This document shows, in pieces, positions 44,805 to 53,003 of a stretch of DNA of 64,000 nucleotides (the stretch's first letter is position 1; each line of letters begins with the position of its first letter). Both the position numbers and the translations under genes were made by a program. The notes beneath the pieces were generated by a model. The model did no database searches and was not told the origin of the DNA. It saw only the letters and a program-made list of their open reading frames with translations. The stretch spans positions 302,682 to 366,681 of the forward strand of contig NZ_QPIX01000001.1 in the NCBI RefSeq assembly GCF_003337715.1, written 5' to 3'. Source of the DNA: Ciceribacter lividus. Its GTDB lineage: Bacteria > Pseudomonadota > Alphaproteobacteria > Rhizobiales > Rhizobiaceae.

Positions 44805-45815
44805 ATGGCGAAGCCGATGGAATTTGGCGTGGATGCGCTTGTCGAACTGCTGAAGGCGGCGGGGGAGCCGACGCGGCTTCGGCTACTCGCCCTGCTTGCC
44901 GCCGGCGACCTGACGGTCACGGACTTGACGGAAATCCTCGGCCAGTCGCAGCCGCGCATCTCCCGGCACCTGAAGCTTCTCGGCGAGGCCGGACTGATCG
45001 ACCGCTACCAGGAAGGGGCCTGGGCCTATTTCCGCCTGAAGCAGGACGGCGATGCCGCCGCACTCGCCGGCATCATTCTTTCGGCCGCACGGGTGGACGA
45101 TCCCGTCCTGCTCCGCGACGGCGAGCGGCTCTCCGCGGTCAAGCGCACCCGCGCCGACAAGGCGCAGGCCTATTTCAGCCGCAACGCGTCCGAATGGGAC
45201 GAGCTCCGCCGGCTGCATGTGGACGACCGGCAGGTCGAGGCGGCCCTTCTCGAGGTCCTCGGGCCGGAGCAGGTGGATGCGCTCCTCGACCTCGGCACGG
45301 GCACGGGCCGCATCCTGCAGCTTCTTTCCGACCTTTACCGCCGCGCCGTCGGCATCGACGCCAGCCGCGACATGCTCGCAGTGGCGCGCGCCAATCTCGA
45401 CAAGGCGGGTATCCTCAAGGCGACGGTGCGCCACGGCGACATCCTGAACCTGCCGCTCGACGGCAGCGAATACGACGTCGTCACGATCCACCAGGTGTTG
45501 CACTTCCTGGTGCAGCCGGAACTGGCGATCGGGGAAGCGGCGCGGATGCTCAAAGTCGGCGGCCGGCTGGTGATCATCGACCTTGCGCCGCACAGCCTCG
45601 AACACCTCAGGGAAGAGCACGCCCATGTCCGGCTAGGCTTCTCGCATCCGGTGATGGCCGACTGGCTCGCCAAATACGGGCTCGCCGTCGAAAAGGTGGT
45701 CGACCTGCCGCCGGCAAGCCCGGCGACGCAGGCGCTGACCGTCACCATCTGGGTTGCGCGCCGGCAGGGCGGCGAGGGTACCCGCGCAAACAGCATCGAA
45801 ACTCGGGAGGAATGA
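44805..45815 (+). CDS. sahR: ArsR-type regulator with SAM-methyltransferase-like domain (SahR)
   Basis: A 336-residue protein. The N-terminal ArsR winged helix (residues ~1-95) has EPTRLRLLALLAAGDLTVTD and SQPRISRHLKLLGEAGLIDR. The C-terminal class I methyltransferase fold begins near residue 150 with LLDLGTGTGRILQLLSDL. This fusion is the known SahR architecture, in which the methyltransferase-like domain senses S-adenosylhomocysteine and releases DNA when it accumulates. metF follows after one base, and the operator word before this gene recurs before metH. A residual methyltransferase activity cannot be ruled out. Confidence 0.88.
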   Translation: MAKPMEFGVDALVELLKAAGEPTRLRLLALLAAGDLTVTDLTEILGQSQPRISRHLKLLGEAGLIDRYQEGAWAYFRLKQDGDAAALAGIILSAARVDDPVLLRDGERLSAVKRTRADKAQAYFSRNASEWDELRRLHVDDRQVEAALLEVLGPEQVDALLDLGTGTGRILQLLSDLYRRAVGIDASRDMLAVARANLDKAGILKATVRHGDILNLPLDGSEYDVVTIHQVLHFLVQPELAIGEAARMLKVGGRLVIIDLAPHSLEHLREEHAHVRLGFSHPVMADWLAKYGLAVEKVVDLPPASPATQALTVTIWVARRQGGEGTRANSIETREE

Positions 45816-45816
45816 C

Positions 45817-46725
45817 ATGACGCGAGAGGATCGGCATCCGCAAGGCAAGAGGCGGCTCGGCATCTCGTTCGAGTTCTTTCCGCCGAAATCGGAGGAGATG
45901 GAAGGGCAGCTCTGGACGACGATCGAGGAACTCGCCGGCTGGAATCCCGACTTCGTTTCCGTGACCTACGGCGCAGGCGGCAGCACCAAGGCGCCGACGC
46001 TGACGACGGTGCGGCGGCTGATCGCCGAAACGAGCCTGCCGACGGCAGCGCACATCACCTGCGTCGGCGCGACGCGGGAGGAGGTCCGCCACGTGGCGGA
46101 GGAGTTCATCGCCGCCGGCGTGCGCCGCTTCGTGGCGCTCAGGGGCGACCCGCAGGGCGGGGTCGGCGCGGCTTATGCCCCGCATCCGGGCGGTTTCGCC
46201 AATGCCGCCGAGCTCGTCGCAGGGCTGAAGGAGATCGGCGATTTCGACATCTCCGTCTCGGCCTATCCGGAAAAGCACCCGGAAAGCCCCGACGTTCCCG
46301 CCGATATCGACATGCTGAAGCGCAAGGCCGACAACGGCGCGGCGCGGGCGCTCACTCAGTTCTTCTTCGACAACGACGTCTTCGAGCGCTATCTCGAACG
46401 GGTGCGCGCCGCGGGTGTCACGATCCCGGTCGTGCCGGGCATCATGCTCATCCAGAACCTCACGCAGCTGAAGCGCTTCGCCTCGCTCTGCGGCGCGAGC
46501 ATCCCCGCTTTCCTCGACGAGCGGTTCGCCGGCCTCGACGACCAGCCGCAGGCGCGTGCGGAGGTCGCAGCCGAGGTCGCCGCCGAGCAGATCGAGGATC
46601 TCGTCCGCCGCGGCATCACGGATTTCCATCTCTATACGATGAACAGGGCGCCGCTCGTTTCCGCTGTGCTGAAACAGCTGGGCCTGGGGCGCGACGGCGA
46701 GGCGCGATCCGGCGCTGCGGCGTGA
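45817..46725 (+). CDS. metF: 5,10-methylenetetrahydrofolate reductase
   Basis: A 302-residue flavoenzyme that makes 5-methyl-tetrahydrofolate, the methyl donor for MetH. The N-terminal FEFFPPKSEEMEGQLW, VSVTYGAGGST, HITCVGATREEV and VALRGDPQGG blocks are all typical of MetF. ATG 45817 lies one base after the sahR stop with GGAGG upstream. It is therefore cotranscribed with its regulator. A strong terminator follows. Confidence 0.96.
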   Translation: MTREDRHPQGKRRLGISFEFFPPKSEEMEGQLWTTIEELAGWNPDFVSVTYGAGGSTKAPTLTTVRRLIAETSLPTAAHITCVGATREEVRHVAEEFIAAGVRRFVALRGDPQGGVGAAYAPHPGGFANAAELVAGLKEIGDFDISVSAYPEKHPESPDVPADIDMLKRKADNGAARALTQFFFDNDVFERYLERVRAAGVTIPVVPGIMLIQNLTQLKRFASLCGASIPAFLDERFAGLDDQPQARAEVAAEVAAEQIEDLVRRGITDFHLYTMNRAPLVSAVLKQLGLGRDGEARSGAAA

Positions 46726-46749
46726 GCTTGGGCGCCGGCTGAACTGAAA

Positions 46750-46785
46750 AGGCGCATACCGAACGGTGTCGGTATACGCCTTTTT
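46750..46785 (+). terminator. Rho-independent terminator after metF
   Basis: AGGCGCATACCGA and TCGGTATACGCCT form a 13-bp stem with one G-T pair over a 6-base loop, followed by TTTTT. Confidence 0.93.
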
Positions 46786-46856
46786 AAGAATTCTTGCATA
46801 TTCTAGCCAGCTAGGACGCTGCTATGCCCTGTTCCGGCGGCTGGTCATCTGTTGGC

Positions 46857-46934
46857 TCAGATGAACAGCATGGTGGCTATGAAAACAAACGCTGCACCGA
46901 CGATCAGGACATTCAAGGAATTGGTCAGTCCCAT
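46857..46934 (-). CDS. 25-residue membrane micro-protein
   Basis: ATG 46934 is preceded at optimal distance by AAGGAGG. The frame gives 25 residues, MGLTNSLNVLIV and then a hydrophobic stretch (GAAFVFIATMLFI) to the stop at 46859-46857. It is essentially one transmembrane helix with a short polar head. The strong ribosome site, isolated position between convergent metF and the divergent antiporter, and pure membrane character argue for a real micro-protein. Function unknown. Confidence 0.65.
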   Translation of the reverse strand: MGLTNSLNVLIVGAAFVFIATMLFI

Positions 46935-47260
46935 GTGTGCCTCCTTGCGTTGACCGGGGAATAATATGTCCTTTTTGTGTCGGTTGGGAAGCGAATTGTG
47001 TGCTGCGATGCAGTGATCGCGGCCGCTCCACGTCCGTCATATTGTCGCATCTCCCTGAAAATCAAGGCCTCGGTGCTCTGCAGCTTTTCAGTGGATTTGT
47101 TTAACGGAGTTGCCCGCACGGGGCTCCTTCGGCTGCCGTCCGTCTCCGAATGATACGTCCGCGGGACGATGCCGTGACGCAGCCGGCGGGCCCGTGTTTG
47201 CCTCCGGCGACGTCGCGTGCATCATGGCGCGGAACGAGAATCGCCGCAGGAGGATTTCAG

Positions 47261-48619
47261 CTGGATACTGCCGTTGCCGAAAACGCCGGCCACGCCACCG
47301 CACTCGTCGGCATTGCGACCGTGGTCGCCGTCGCGGCCCTGCTCGGCCTTCTGTTCCTGTGGCTGCGCCAGCCGCCGCTCGTGGGCTTCATCGCCGCGGG
47401 CGTGGCGCTCGGCCCGACCGGCGCCGGCCTGATCTCGAGTTCCGAGAACGTCGCGGTGCTCGCCGAAATGGGCGTCGTGGTGCTGCTCTTCTTCATCGGC
47501 ATGGAGCTTTCGGTGAAGGCCTTCGTGCTGTCGCTCCGGCAGGCGCTTCTGGTGATGGCCGGGCAGCTGCTCGCGGCCATGGTGCTCGCGCTCGGCATCG
47601 CCACGATCTCCGGCGCCTCCAGTTCCGAGACGATCATCCTCGGCTTCATCATCGCGCTCTCCTCGACGGTCGTCGCCATGAAGATGCTGGAGGAGATGGG
47701 CGTGCTGCGCGGCGACGCCGGGCGGATCGCCGTCGGCGTGCTGATTGCGCAGGACATCGCCGTGGTCCCGATGCTGATCTTCGTTTCGGGCCTCGGCGGG
47801 GAGGTCGTCGACTACCGGCTGATCGCGATCCGCATGGCGGTCGCGCTGGCGCTGCTCGGCGGTCTCCTGTGGTGGTTCGGGCGGCACATGAAGCTGAAGG
47901 TGCCGTTCGCCGACGCCATCGAGGACAAGGTGGAGATGCTGGCGCTCGGCGCGCTCGCCGTCTGCTTTACCGCCGCGGCGGTCTCCGGTGTCGCCGGGCT
48001 CTCGCCCGCCTACGGTGCCTTCCTCGCCGGCATCATCGTCGGCAATTCGACGCTGCGCAGCCGCGTGATCCCGGTGATCGAGCCGATCCAGAGCCTGCTG
48101 CTCGTCGTCTTCTTCCTGTCGATCGGCCTGTTGATCGATCTTGACTTCATCGCCGAACGCTTCTGGCAGGTGCTGTTCGTGTCGCTCTTCGTGATCGCGG
48201 CGAAATCCGTGCTCAACATCTTCCTGCTGCGCAAGACCGGGTCGAGCCCGCAGACGGCGCTGGTTGCCGGCCTGTCGATGGCGCAGATCGGCGAGTTCTC
48301 GTTCGTACTGTCGTCGGCGGGCTATGCGGCGGGTGCGCTCGGCTATGATCTCTTCCGGCTGTCGATCGCCGTCTCGGCCGTCTCGCTGCTCGTCTCGCCG
48401 CTCTGGGTCAACGTGATGCACCGGCTGGAGAACATGGCCTCCGAGGGGCTCGAGAACTATAGGCAGGCACTCGCCGTCGCCTATGCGCATGAGTTGCATG
48501 AGGTGAGCCGCGGGCGCGACGTGCTGGCCCGCGGCATCGACTGGTTGCGGGTCCGTCTCCGGGCGGCCCGCGTCGCCTACGAACAGCGTCGCCGCGCGCA
48601 TCGCGGCGACGACGACTGA
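47261..48619 (+). CDS. CPA2-family cation:proton antiporter (KefB-like), probable CTG start
   Basis: A membrane protein with about 12-13 helices and no visible C-terminal TrkA-N domain. Conserved parts are LWLRQPPLVGFIAAGVALGP, SSTVVAMKMLEEMGVLRGD, LIAQDIAVVPMLIF, AAVSGVAGLSPAYGAFLAGI and AGLSMAQIGEFSFVLSSAGY. It would exchange sodium or potassium for protons at the inner membrane. The only in-frame ATG before helix 1 (47150) has no ribosome site and adds 37 atypical residues. A CTG at 47261 sits seven bases after a perfect AGGAGG and gives a normal N-terminus (452 residues). I therefore place the start there, with caution; an ATG 47150 start remains possible. Confidence 0.85.
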   Translation: MDTAVAENAGHATALVGIATVVAVAALLGLLFLWLRQPPLVGFIAAGVALGPTGAGLISSSENVAVLAEMGVVVLLFFIGMELSVKAFVLSLRQALLVMAGQLLAAMVLALGIATISGASSSETIILGFIIALSSTVVAMKMLEEMGVLRGDAGRIAVGVLIAQDIAVVPMLIFVSGLGGEVVDYRLIAIRMAVALALLGGLLWWFGRHMKLKVPFADAIEDKVEMLALGALAVCFTAAAVSGVAGLSPAYGAFLAGIIVGNSTLRSRVIPVIEPIQSLLLVVFFLSIGLLIDLDFIAERFWQVLFVSLFVIAAKSVLNIFLLRKTGSSPQTALVAGLSMAQIGEFSFVLSSAGYAAGALGYDLFRLSIAVSAVSLLVSPLWVNVMHRLENMASEGLENYRQALAVAYAHELHEVSRGRDVLARGIDWLRVRLRAARVAYEQRRRAHRGDDD

Positions 48620-48626
48620 AGGCTTC

Positions 48627-49817
48627 TCAGAGGGCGTTGAGCAGAGCGGGCGTCGCCCAACCGTCGGCGGGAATGCCGAGGCGCAGCTGTTCCTTCTGCA
48701 CGGCGATGCGGGTGCCGGAACCAAGGATGCCGTCGATCTCGCCTACGTCATAGCCTAGGGTCTGAAGACGGGTCTGCAGCGCCTTCATCTCGGTGTCGCT
48801 GAGGCCCGGTTCCGGATTGCCCTTCTGGTAGGGCTCGGCCCCCATCAGCCGGGTGGCGAAATAGGCCGCCGAAGTCGTGTAGATGAAGGACTTGTTCCAC
48901 TCGAGATAGACGCTGAAGTTCGGATAGGTGAGGAAGGCCGGACCTTTCCGTCCCTGCGGCAGGACAAGGCCGACGGGGAGGGCGGCGGACGCGGTGTTGC
49001 CGTCACGCGGCTTGACGCCGAGCGCGAACCAGTCGCCCGCGGTCATGCCGCCTTCGAGGCCCGTCTTCTCCCAGGGCAGGTTTTCCGGAAGGGTGACTTC
49101 CTGGATCCACGGCTCTCCGGCGCGCCAGCCGAGGCTCTGGATGAAGCGGGCGGCGGTCAGGATCGCGTCCGGCGAACTCTTCTTGACGTTGACGTGGCCG
49201 TCACCGTCGCCGTCGATGCCGTAGGCGACGATGTCCTTCGGCAGCATCTGCACCTGGCCGATCTCGCCCGCCCAGGCGCCGGTATTGGTCGAGGGATCGA
49301 GATCGCCGTGCTCGACCATGGTGATGAGGTTCAAGAGCTGCGGCCGGAAGAGTTCGGGGCGGCGGCAGTCGTGGGAGAGCGTCACCAGCGCGTTGCGGGT
49401 GTTGAAATCGCCCTGCACGGCGCCGAAGTCGGTCTCCATCGCCCAGAAGGCGGTGATCACGCCGGGCGGCACGCCGTAGTCCCGCTCGGCCTTGGCGAAC
49501 ACATCGGCATACTCCTTCATCTTCTGCCGGCCAAGATCGAGGCGTGCCTGGCTGACGGTGCGCTTCGAAAATTCGAGGAAGGTCTGCTTGAAGACACCCT
49601 GGGCACGGTCGCGCGACAGCACCTTCTGGTCGATCGCGGCGCCGGCGAGCGCCCGATCGGCAGCGTCGGGGGACGCCCCGTTCGATACGGCCTCGGCCTT
49701 TACGCCTTGCAGGAAGGCGGCGAGATCGCCGCCGCACTCGGCCGCGCCGGCAACGGCGGTCGAGGCGAGCAGGCTTGCGAGGGTGACGAAGGTGGTCAGG
49801 CGGGTACGGGCGGACAT
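48627..49817 (-). CDS. Lytic murein transglycosylase, MltB family, with PG-binding domain
   Basis: A 396-residue periplasmic enzyme that cleaves glycan strands to 1,6-anhydro ends. The signal peptide covers residues ~1-26 (LTTFVTLASLLASTAVAGAA). The SLT_2 domain has the catalytic Glu128 in FWAMETDFGAVQGDF and the NALVTLSHDCRR and EIGQVQMLPKDIVAYG blocks. A C-terminal PG_binding_1 domain (about residues 340-396) ends LRLGIPADGWATPALL. ATG 49817 follows GAGGAAGTC. It is convergent with the antiporter gene, only seven bases apart. Confidence 0.93.
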   Translation of the reverse strand: MSARTRLTTFVTLASLLASTAVAGAAECGGDLAAFLQGVKAEAVSNGASPDAADRALAGAAIDQKVLSRDRAQGVFKQTFLEFSKRTVSQARLDLGRQKMKEYADVFAKAERDYGVPPGVITAFWAMETDFGAVQGDFNTRNALVTLSHDCRRPELFRPQLLNLITMVEHGDLDPSTNTGAWAGEIGQVQMLPKDIVAYGIDGDGDGHVNVKKSSPDAILTAARFIQSLGWRAGEPWIQEVTLPENLPWEKTGLEGGMTAGDWFALGVKPRDGNTASAALPVGLVLPQGRKGPAFLTYPNFSVYLEWNKSFIYTTSAAYFATRLMGAEPYQKGNPEPGLSDTEMKALQTRLQTLGYDVGEIDGILGSGTRIAVQKEQLRLGIPADGWATPALLNAL

Positions 49818-49967
49818 GCGGACTTCCTCATGGGTTTCGGTGGACGTGGTATCGGAAGAGATTTTGGCCAAAGCGAGGAAAGGACGCCGGCTTCGGGTGA
49901 CCTTGTGCGGGGCACGGGGCGTTCGATCGTCACGCCCGGTCGTCGAACGTTCCCGCGCGGGATTCCG

Positions 49968-50747
49968 TTACTGCGAGACGGAAGCGACCCATTTCTTCCA
50001 GTTCTGTTCGGTACCGGCGAAGACATTGATGTCGGTCTGGCCGCGAATGCCCGGCACGACGCCGGTCGAGGTGTACTGCCAGAAGGCCCAGCGGCGGTCG
50101 GCATAGATTTCCTGCGGGTGCTTCGCCACAGAGCGCACCCAGAAATGATAGTCCTGGAAATAGCCGGCGAGATTGTCGCGGTGGAAGTCGACCGAGGTGT
50201 AGATGATCGGCCGCTTGCCGTAATAGGCCTCGATCCGGTCCATGAACCGCTTCATCTCGGCGCGGACCGTCGCGGCGTCCGGCCTGAGCGTGCAGGTCTT
50301 CGAGCTCGGGTTCCACTCGACGTCGAGCACCGGCGGCAGATGCATCGAGGCCTTCGGCACGTTGTGGATGAACCAGTCGGCCTGCTCGTCGGCGGTCGAG
50401 CAGAAATAGTAGAAATGGTAGGGCGCGTGCGCCAGGCCGGCTGCTGCCGCTGCGCGCCAGTATTCATCGAAGCGCTGATCGATCCTGTCCTTGCCCTCGG
50501 TCGCCTTGATGAAGACGAAGGACACGCCGGACCTGCGCACCGAGGCCCAGTCGACGTCGCCGTTCCACTTCGAGACGTCGATGCCGTGGACCTTGTGACG
50601 GTAGGGCGTGTTGTCGCCGAAATCCTGCGGGTCGGTATCCTGGAAGCGCGGCTTGATCGACGATGTTTCCATCAGGTCGTAGCTCGCGGAGGTGCAGCCG
50701 CCGAGAAGCAGGAAAAGGGGCAGGAAAGCCAGGACAAGCAACCGCAT
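49968..50747 (-). CDS. GH25 family lysozyme-like lipoprotein
   Basis: A 259-residue muramidase-type protein with a lipoprotein signal, LPLFLLLGGC (lipidated Cys18). The GH25 barrel shows HGIDVSKWNGDVDW, SFVFIKATEGKDRIDQRF, the catalytic strand PPVLDVEWN (Asp and Glu) and RRWAFWQYTSTGVVPGI. It would cleave the beta-1,4 bond between MurNAc and GlcNAc from the periplasmic face. Its 151-base spacing from the MltB gene and shared strand suggest related wall-turnover roles. Full length. Confidence 0.9.
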   Translation of the reverse strand: MRLLVLAFLPLFLLLGGCTSASYDLMETSSIKPRFQDTDPQDFGDNTPYRHKVHGIDVSKWNGDVDWASVRRSGVSFVFIKATEGKDRIDQRFDEYWRAAAAAGLAHAPYHFYYFCSTADEQADWFIHNVPKASMHLPPVLDVEWNPSSKTCTLRPDAATVRAEMKRFMDRIEAYYGKRPIIYTSVDFHRDNLAGYFQDYHFWVRSVAKHPQEIYADRRWAFWQYTSTGVVPGIRGQTDINVFAGTEQNWKKWVASVSQ

Positions 50748-50873
50748 CGAAGGCCCGTAGATGAAATTTGAACCGTACTCCTGAGGCGGCGCACACGAAC
50801 GCAGGACACAACAGGTGCAAGCCCAATTGTGGCACTATCATCGTTAAAAAGCGGTTATTTGCAACTGTCGATG

Positions 50874-51539
50874 TCAGCCGGGCATCCGCACGACCGCAAT
50901 CCAGGCATAGCCGCGGCCCACGGTTTCGAAGCGAAGGTCCGCGCCGGCGGCCGTCGCCCGCGTTTCCAGAGCCTCCCGCAGGGTCGCGCGCGGGCTGACG
51001 TGGAAGCGGGAAAGCCAGGCCCTGAGCAGGCGCCGGAACCAGGCCGGCAGGCGCTCCTGCTGACCGAAATCGACGATGTGCAGCGAACCGCCTGGCGCCA
51101 GCGCCGCGATTGCTGCGTCGATTGCGCTCTCCCAGTCGGGGATCATCGAAAGGGCATACGAGATCATGATCCGGTCAAAACCGGCGATCCCGAATTCTTC
51201 TGCGGAAAAGCCTGTCGCATCCGCGAGCCGGAATACGGGCAGCGGCCGGCCGCGGAAATTGCGCTCCGCCTGGGCGAGCATTTCGGCGGAGATGTCGAGG
51301 CCGTAGAGCCTGGCGCCGGAATAGCGGCGGGCGGCGAGCAGGAGATTGCGGCCGGTACCGCAGCCCACTTCCAGCAGCGAACCGTTTTCCGGCACAGCAA
51401 GTTCGGCGATCAACCGGTCGCGGCCGAGGAGATAGTATTTCCGCGTCAGGTCGTACACGTGGCGCTGGTAGCGGTACATGCGGTCCATGCGCTCGGCATG
51501 GCCGTTCCGGTCGTCCTGCCCGAACAAGATCTCCGCCAT
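50874..51539 (-). CDS. btaB: Betaine lipid N-methyltransferase
   Basis: A 221-residue SAM-dependent methyltransferase. The SAM-binding motif is LLEVGCGTGRNLLLAARRY, then GLDISAEMLAQAERNF and a SYALSMIPDWESAIDAA block. BtaB trimethylates diacylglyceryl-homoserine made by BtaA, yielding the phosphorus-free betaine lipid DGTS. ATG 51539 shares one base with the btaA stop (TGATG), so the two are coupled. The assignment rests on the fold plus its inseparable partner. Confidence 0.9.
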   Translation of the reverse strand: MAEILFGQDDRNGHAERMDRMYRYQRHVYDLTRKYYLLGRDRLIAELAVPENGSLLEVGCGTGRNLLLAARRYSGARLYGLDISAEMLAQAERNFRGRPLPVFRLADATGFSAEEFGIAGFDRIMISYALSMIPDWESAIDAAIAALAPGGSLHIVDFGQQERLPAWFRRLLRAWLSRFHVSPRATLREALETRATAAGADLRFETVGRGYAWIAVVRMPG

Positions 51540-52798
51540 CAGCCTTTTCTCTCGTAGATGTGGAAGCCGCCATAGATCGCCGAGCGATCCTCGACCCCGA
51601 GTTCGCGCGAGCGTTCGGCAAGATAATGCCACTGGTCGAGGAGGGCGGACGAGAGGCGCCCGTCCAGCACGCTGCGTTCGGCCGCGGTGCGGAAGATCAC
51701 GCGCGCTCCGGGAGCGGCGGTGCGGGTGATCTCGCTCCACAGCGCGTTGAGCTGGCGGTCGCTCATCCAGTCCTGGGCGTCGAGGAGGACGAAGCGGTCG
51801 ACGCTCGCCGCCGGCTTGCCGGCGAGCAGTTCGGTGAAGCTCGCATGATGGACGGCGACGCGACCGGTATTGGCGCGGATCGCGTCATAGTTCTCCTTGC
51901 GGAGATAGGTCGGGAGCCGACCCTCCTGCGGTCGCGGATAGCGGCGGGCGAAGGCCTGCCAGGCGAACCAGTTCTCGGCGACGGGGAAGTCGCAGGCGAG
52001 CTTTTCAAGACGGCTCTTCAGGACCGGTGCGATGCTGTTGCCATCTGAAAGGCTTGCGAGTTCGTCATATTGCTGCGGCGGGATGCCGAGGCCGAAGAGC
52101 GAGCTCTTGCGCCGCGTGATCCAGCGCACCAGCGGCTTGTCGAAGAGGGGCGCGACGCGGGTGTCGAAATAGCGCCGCTGCTCGGAAAGCGTCTTCGCGC
52201 GGGTGATGCCGTCGAGGCGAACGCCGTGCAGGGAGGCGAGCAGATGGCCGGCGGCGATGAAGCGTCCGAGCAGGCCGGTGCGGCAGAAATTGCCGTTGAA
52301 GGCGGTGATCCGCCGGCGCCCGTCGAGCCGGCGTCCGCTCCAGTAGCGACGGCTTTCGGCATCGAGATTGGGCGCGATGAAACGGTCGAAGTTGCAGCTG
52401 TTGGTGCGCATTCCCGCCATACCGAACATCCGCACGACGGCCGCATGGTCTGGCAGGTGGCGGAAGGCGGCGAGCTTCAGGCGGTTGAGCGCCACGTGGT
52501 GCGGGTTCAAATCGACGACGTCGATGCGCCCGGGCGAGCGCGAGAGATAGGCGAGCATGTTGCAGCCGCCCGACCCGATGGTGACGAGGCGGTGGCCTTC
52601 GCCGAGTTCCATCGCGGCCATGTCGACCTCCGGGTCCTCCCAGATCTGCGGGTAGACGAGGCCGGAGAAGAGCATGCCGAACAGCCGTTCGGAGAGACCA
52701 TCCCTACTGAGCGCCCTGTGCTGGAGGAGCGCGGCCTTGAGTTTGCTGCTGCGGGGAAGTTCGGTCTCCGGGGCGAGGTCTGTCATCGGGAAGGCCAT
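51539..52798 (-). CDS. btaA: SAM:diacylglycerol 3-amino-3-carboxypropyltransferase
   Basis: A 419-residue enzyme (DUF3419) that moves the aminocarboxypropyl group of SAM to diacylglycerol, the first step of DGTS synthesis. The SAM motif is LVTIGSGGCNMLAYL with VVDLNPHHVALNRLKLAA; other marks are LVYPQIWEDPEVD near the N-terminus, AFNGNFCRTGLLGRFI and VLLDAQDWMSD. In relatives the btaAB operon is induced by phosphate shortage, replacing phospholipids. I see no clear pho box upstream. An alternative start at 52786 (MTDLAPE) is possible. Confidence 0.95.
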   Translation of the reverse strand: MAFPMTDLAPETELPRSSKLKAALLQHRALSRDGLSERLFGMLFSGLVYPQIWEDPEVDMAAMELGEGHRLVTIGSGGCNMLAYLSRSPGRIDVVDLNPHHVALNRLKLAAFRHLPDHAAVVRMFGMAGMRTNSCNFDRFIAPNLDAESRRYWSGRRLDGRRRITAFNGNFCRTGLLGRFIAAGHLLASLHGVRLDGITRAKTLSEQRRYFDTRVAPLFDKPLVRWITRRKSSLFGLGIPPQQYDELASLSDGNSIAPVLKSRLEKLACDFPVAENWFAWQAFARRYPRPQEGRLPTYLRKENYDAIRANTGRVAVHHASFTELLAGKPAASVDRFVLLDAQDWMSDRQLNALWSEITRTAAPGARVIFRTAAERSVLDGRLSSALLDQWHYLAERSRELGVEDRSAIYGGFHIYERKG

Positions 52799-53003
52799 CC
52801 GTTGAAGGTCTCCGGCATGTAGCGCGGCGATGCAACAGTTTGATGAAGCGCCCTGTTGGCGGGCGATCGGGTCGGTTTTGGTCGGGGAGAAAGCAGCCAG
52901 CTTTTCCAGCCGGGCTTCAAAGACTTTGCAGGAGACGAACCGGCGGCGCTATGGTGCGGCCGCACGAGGCGGCAAGCGCCCGGCAAAGAGGAGCGTAGCG
53001 CGG

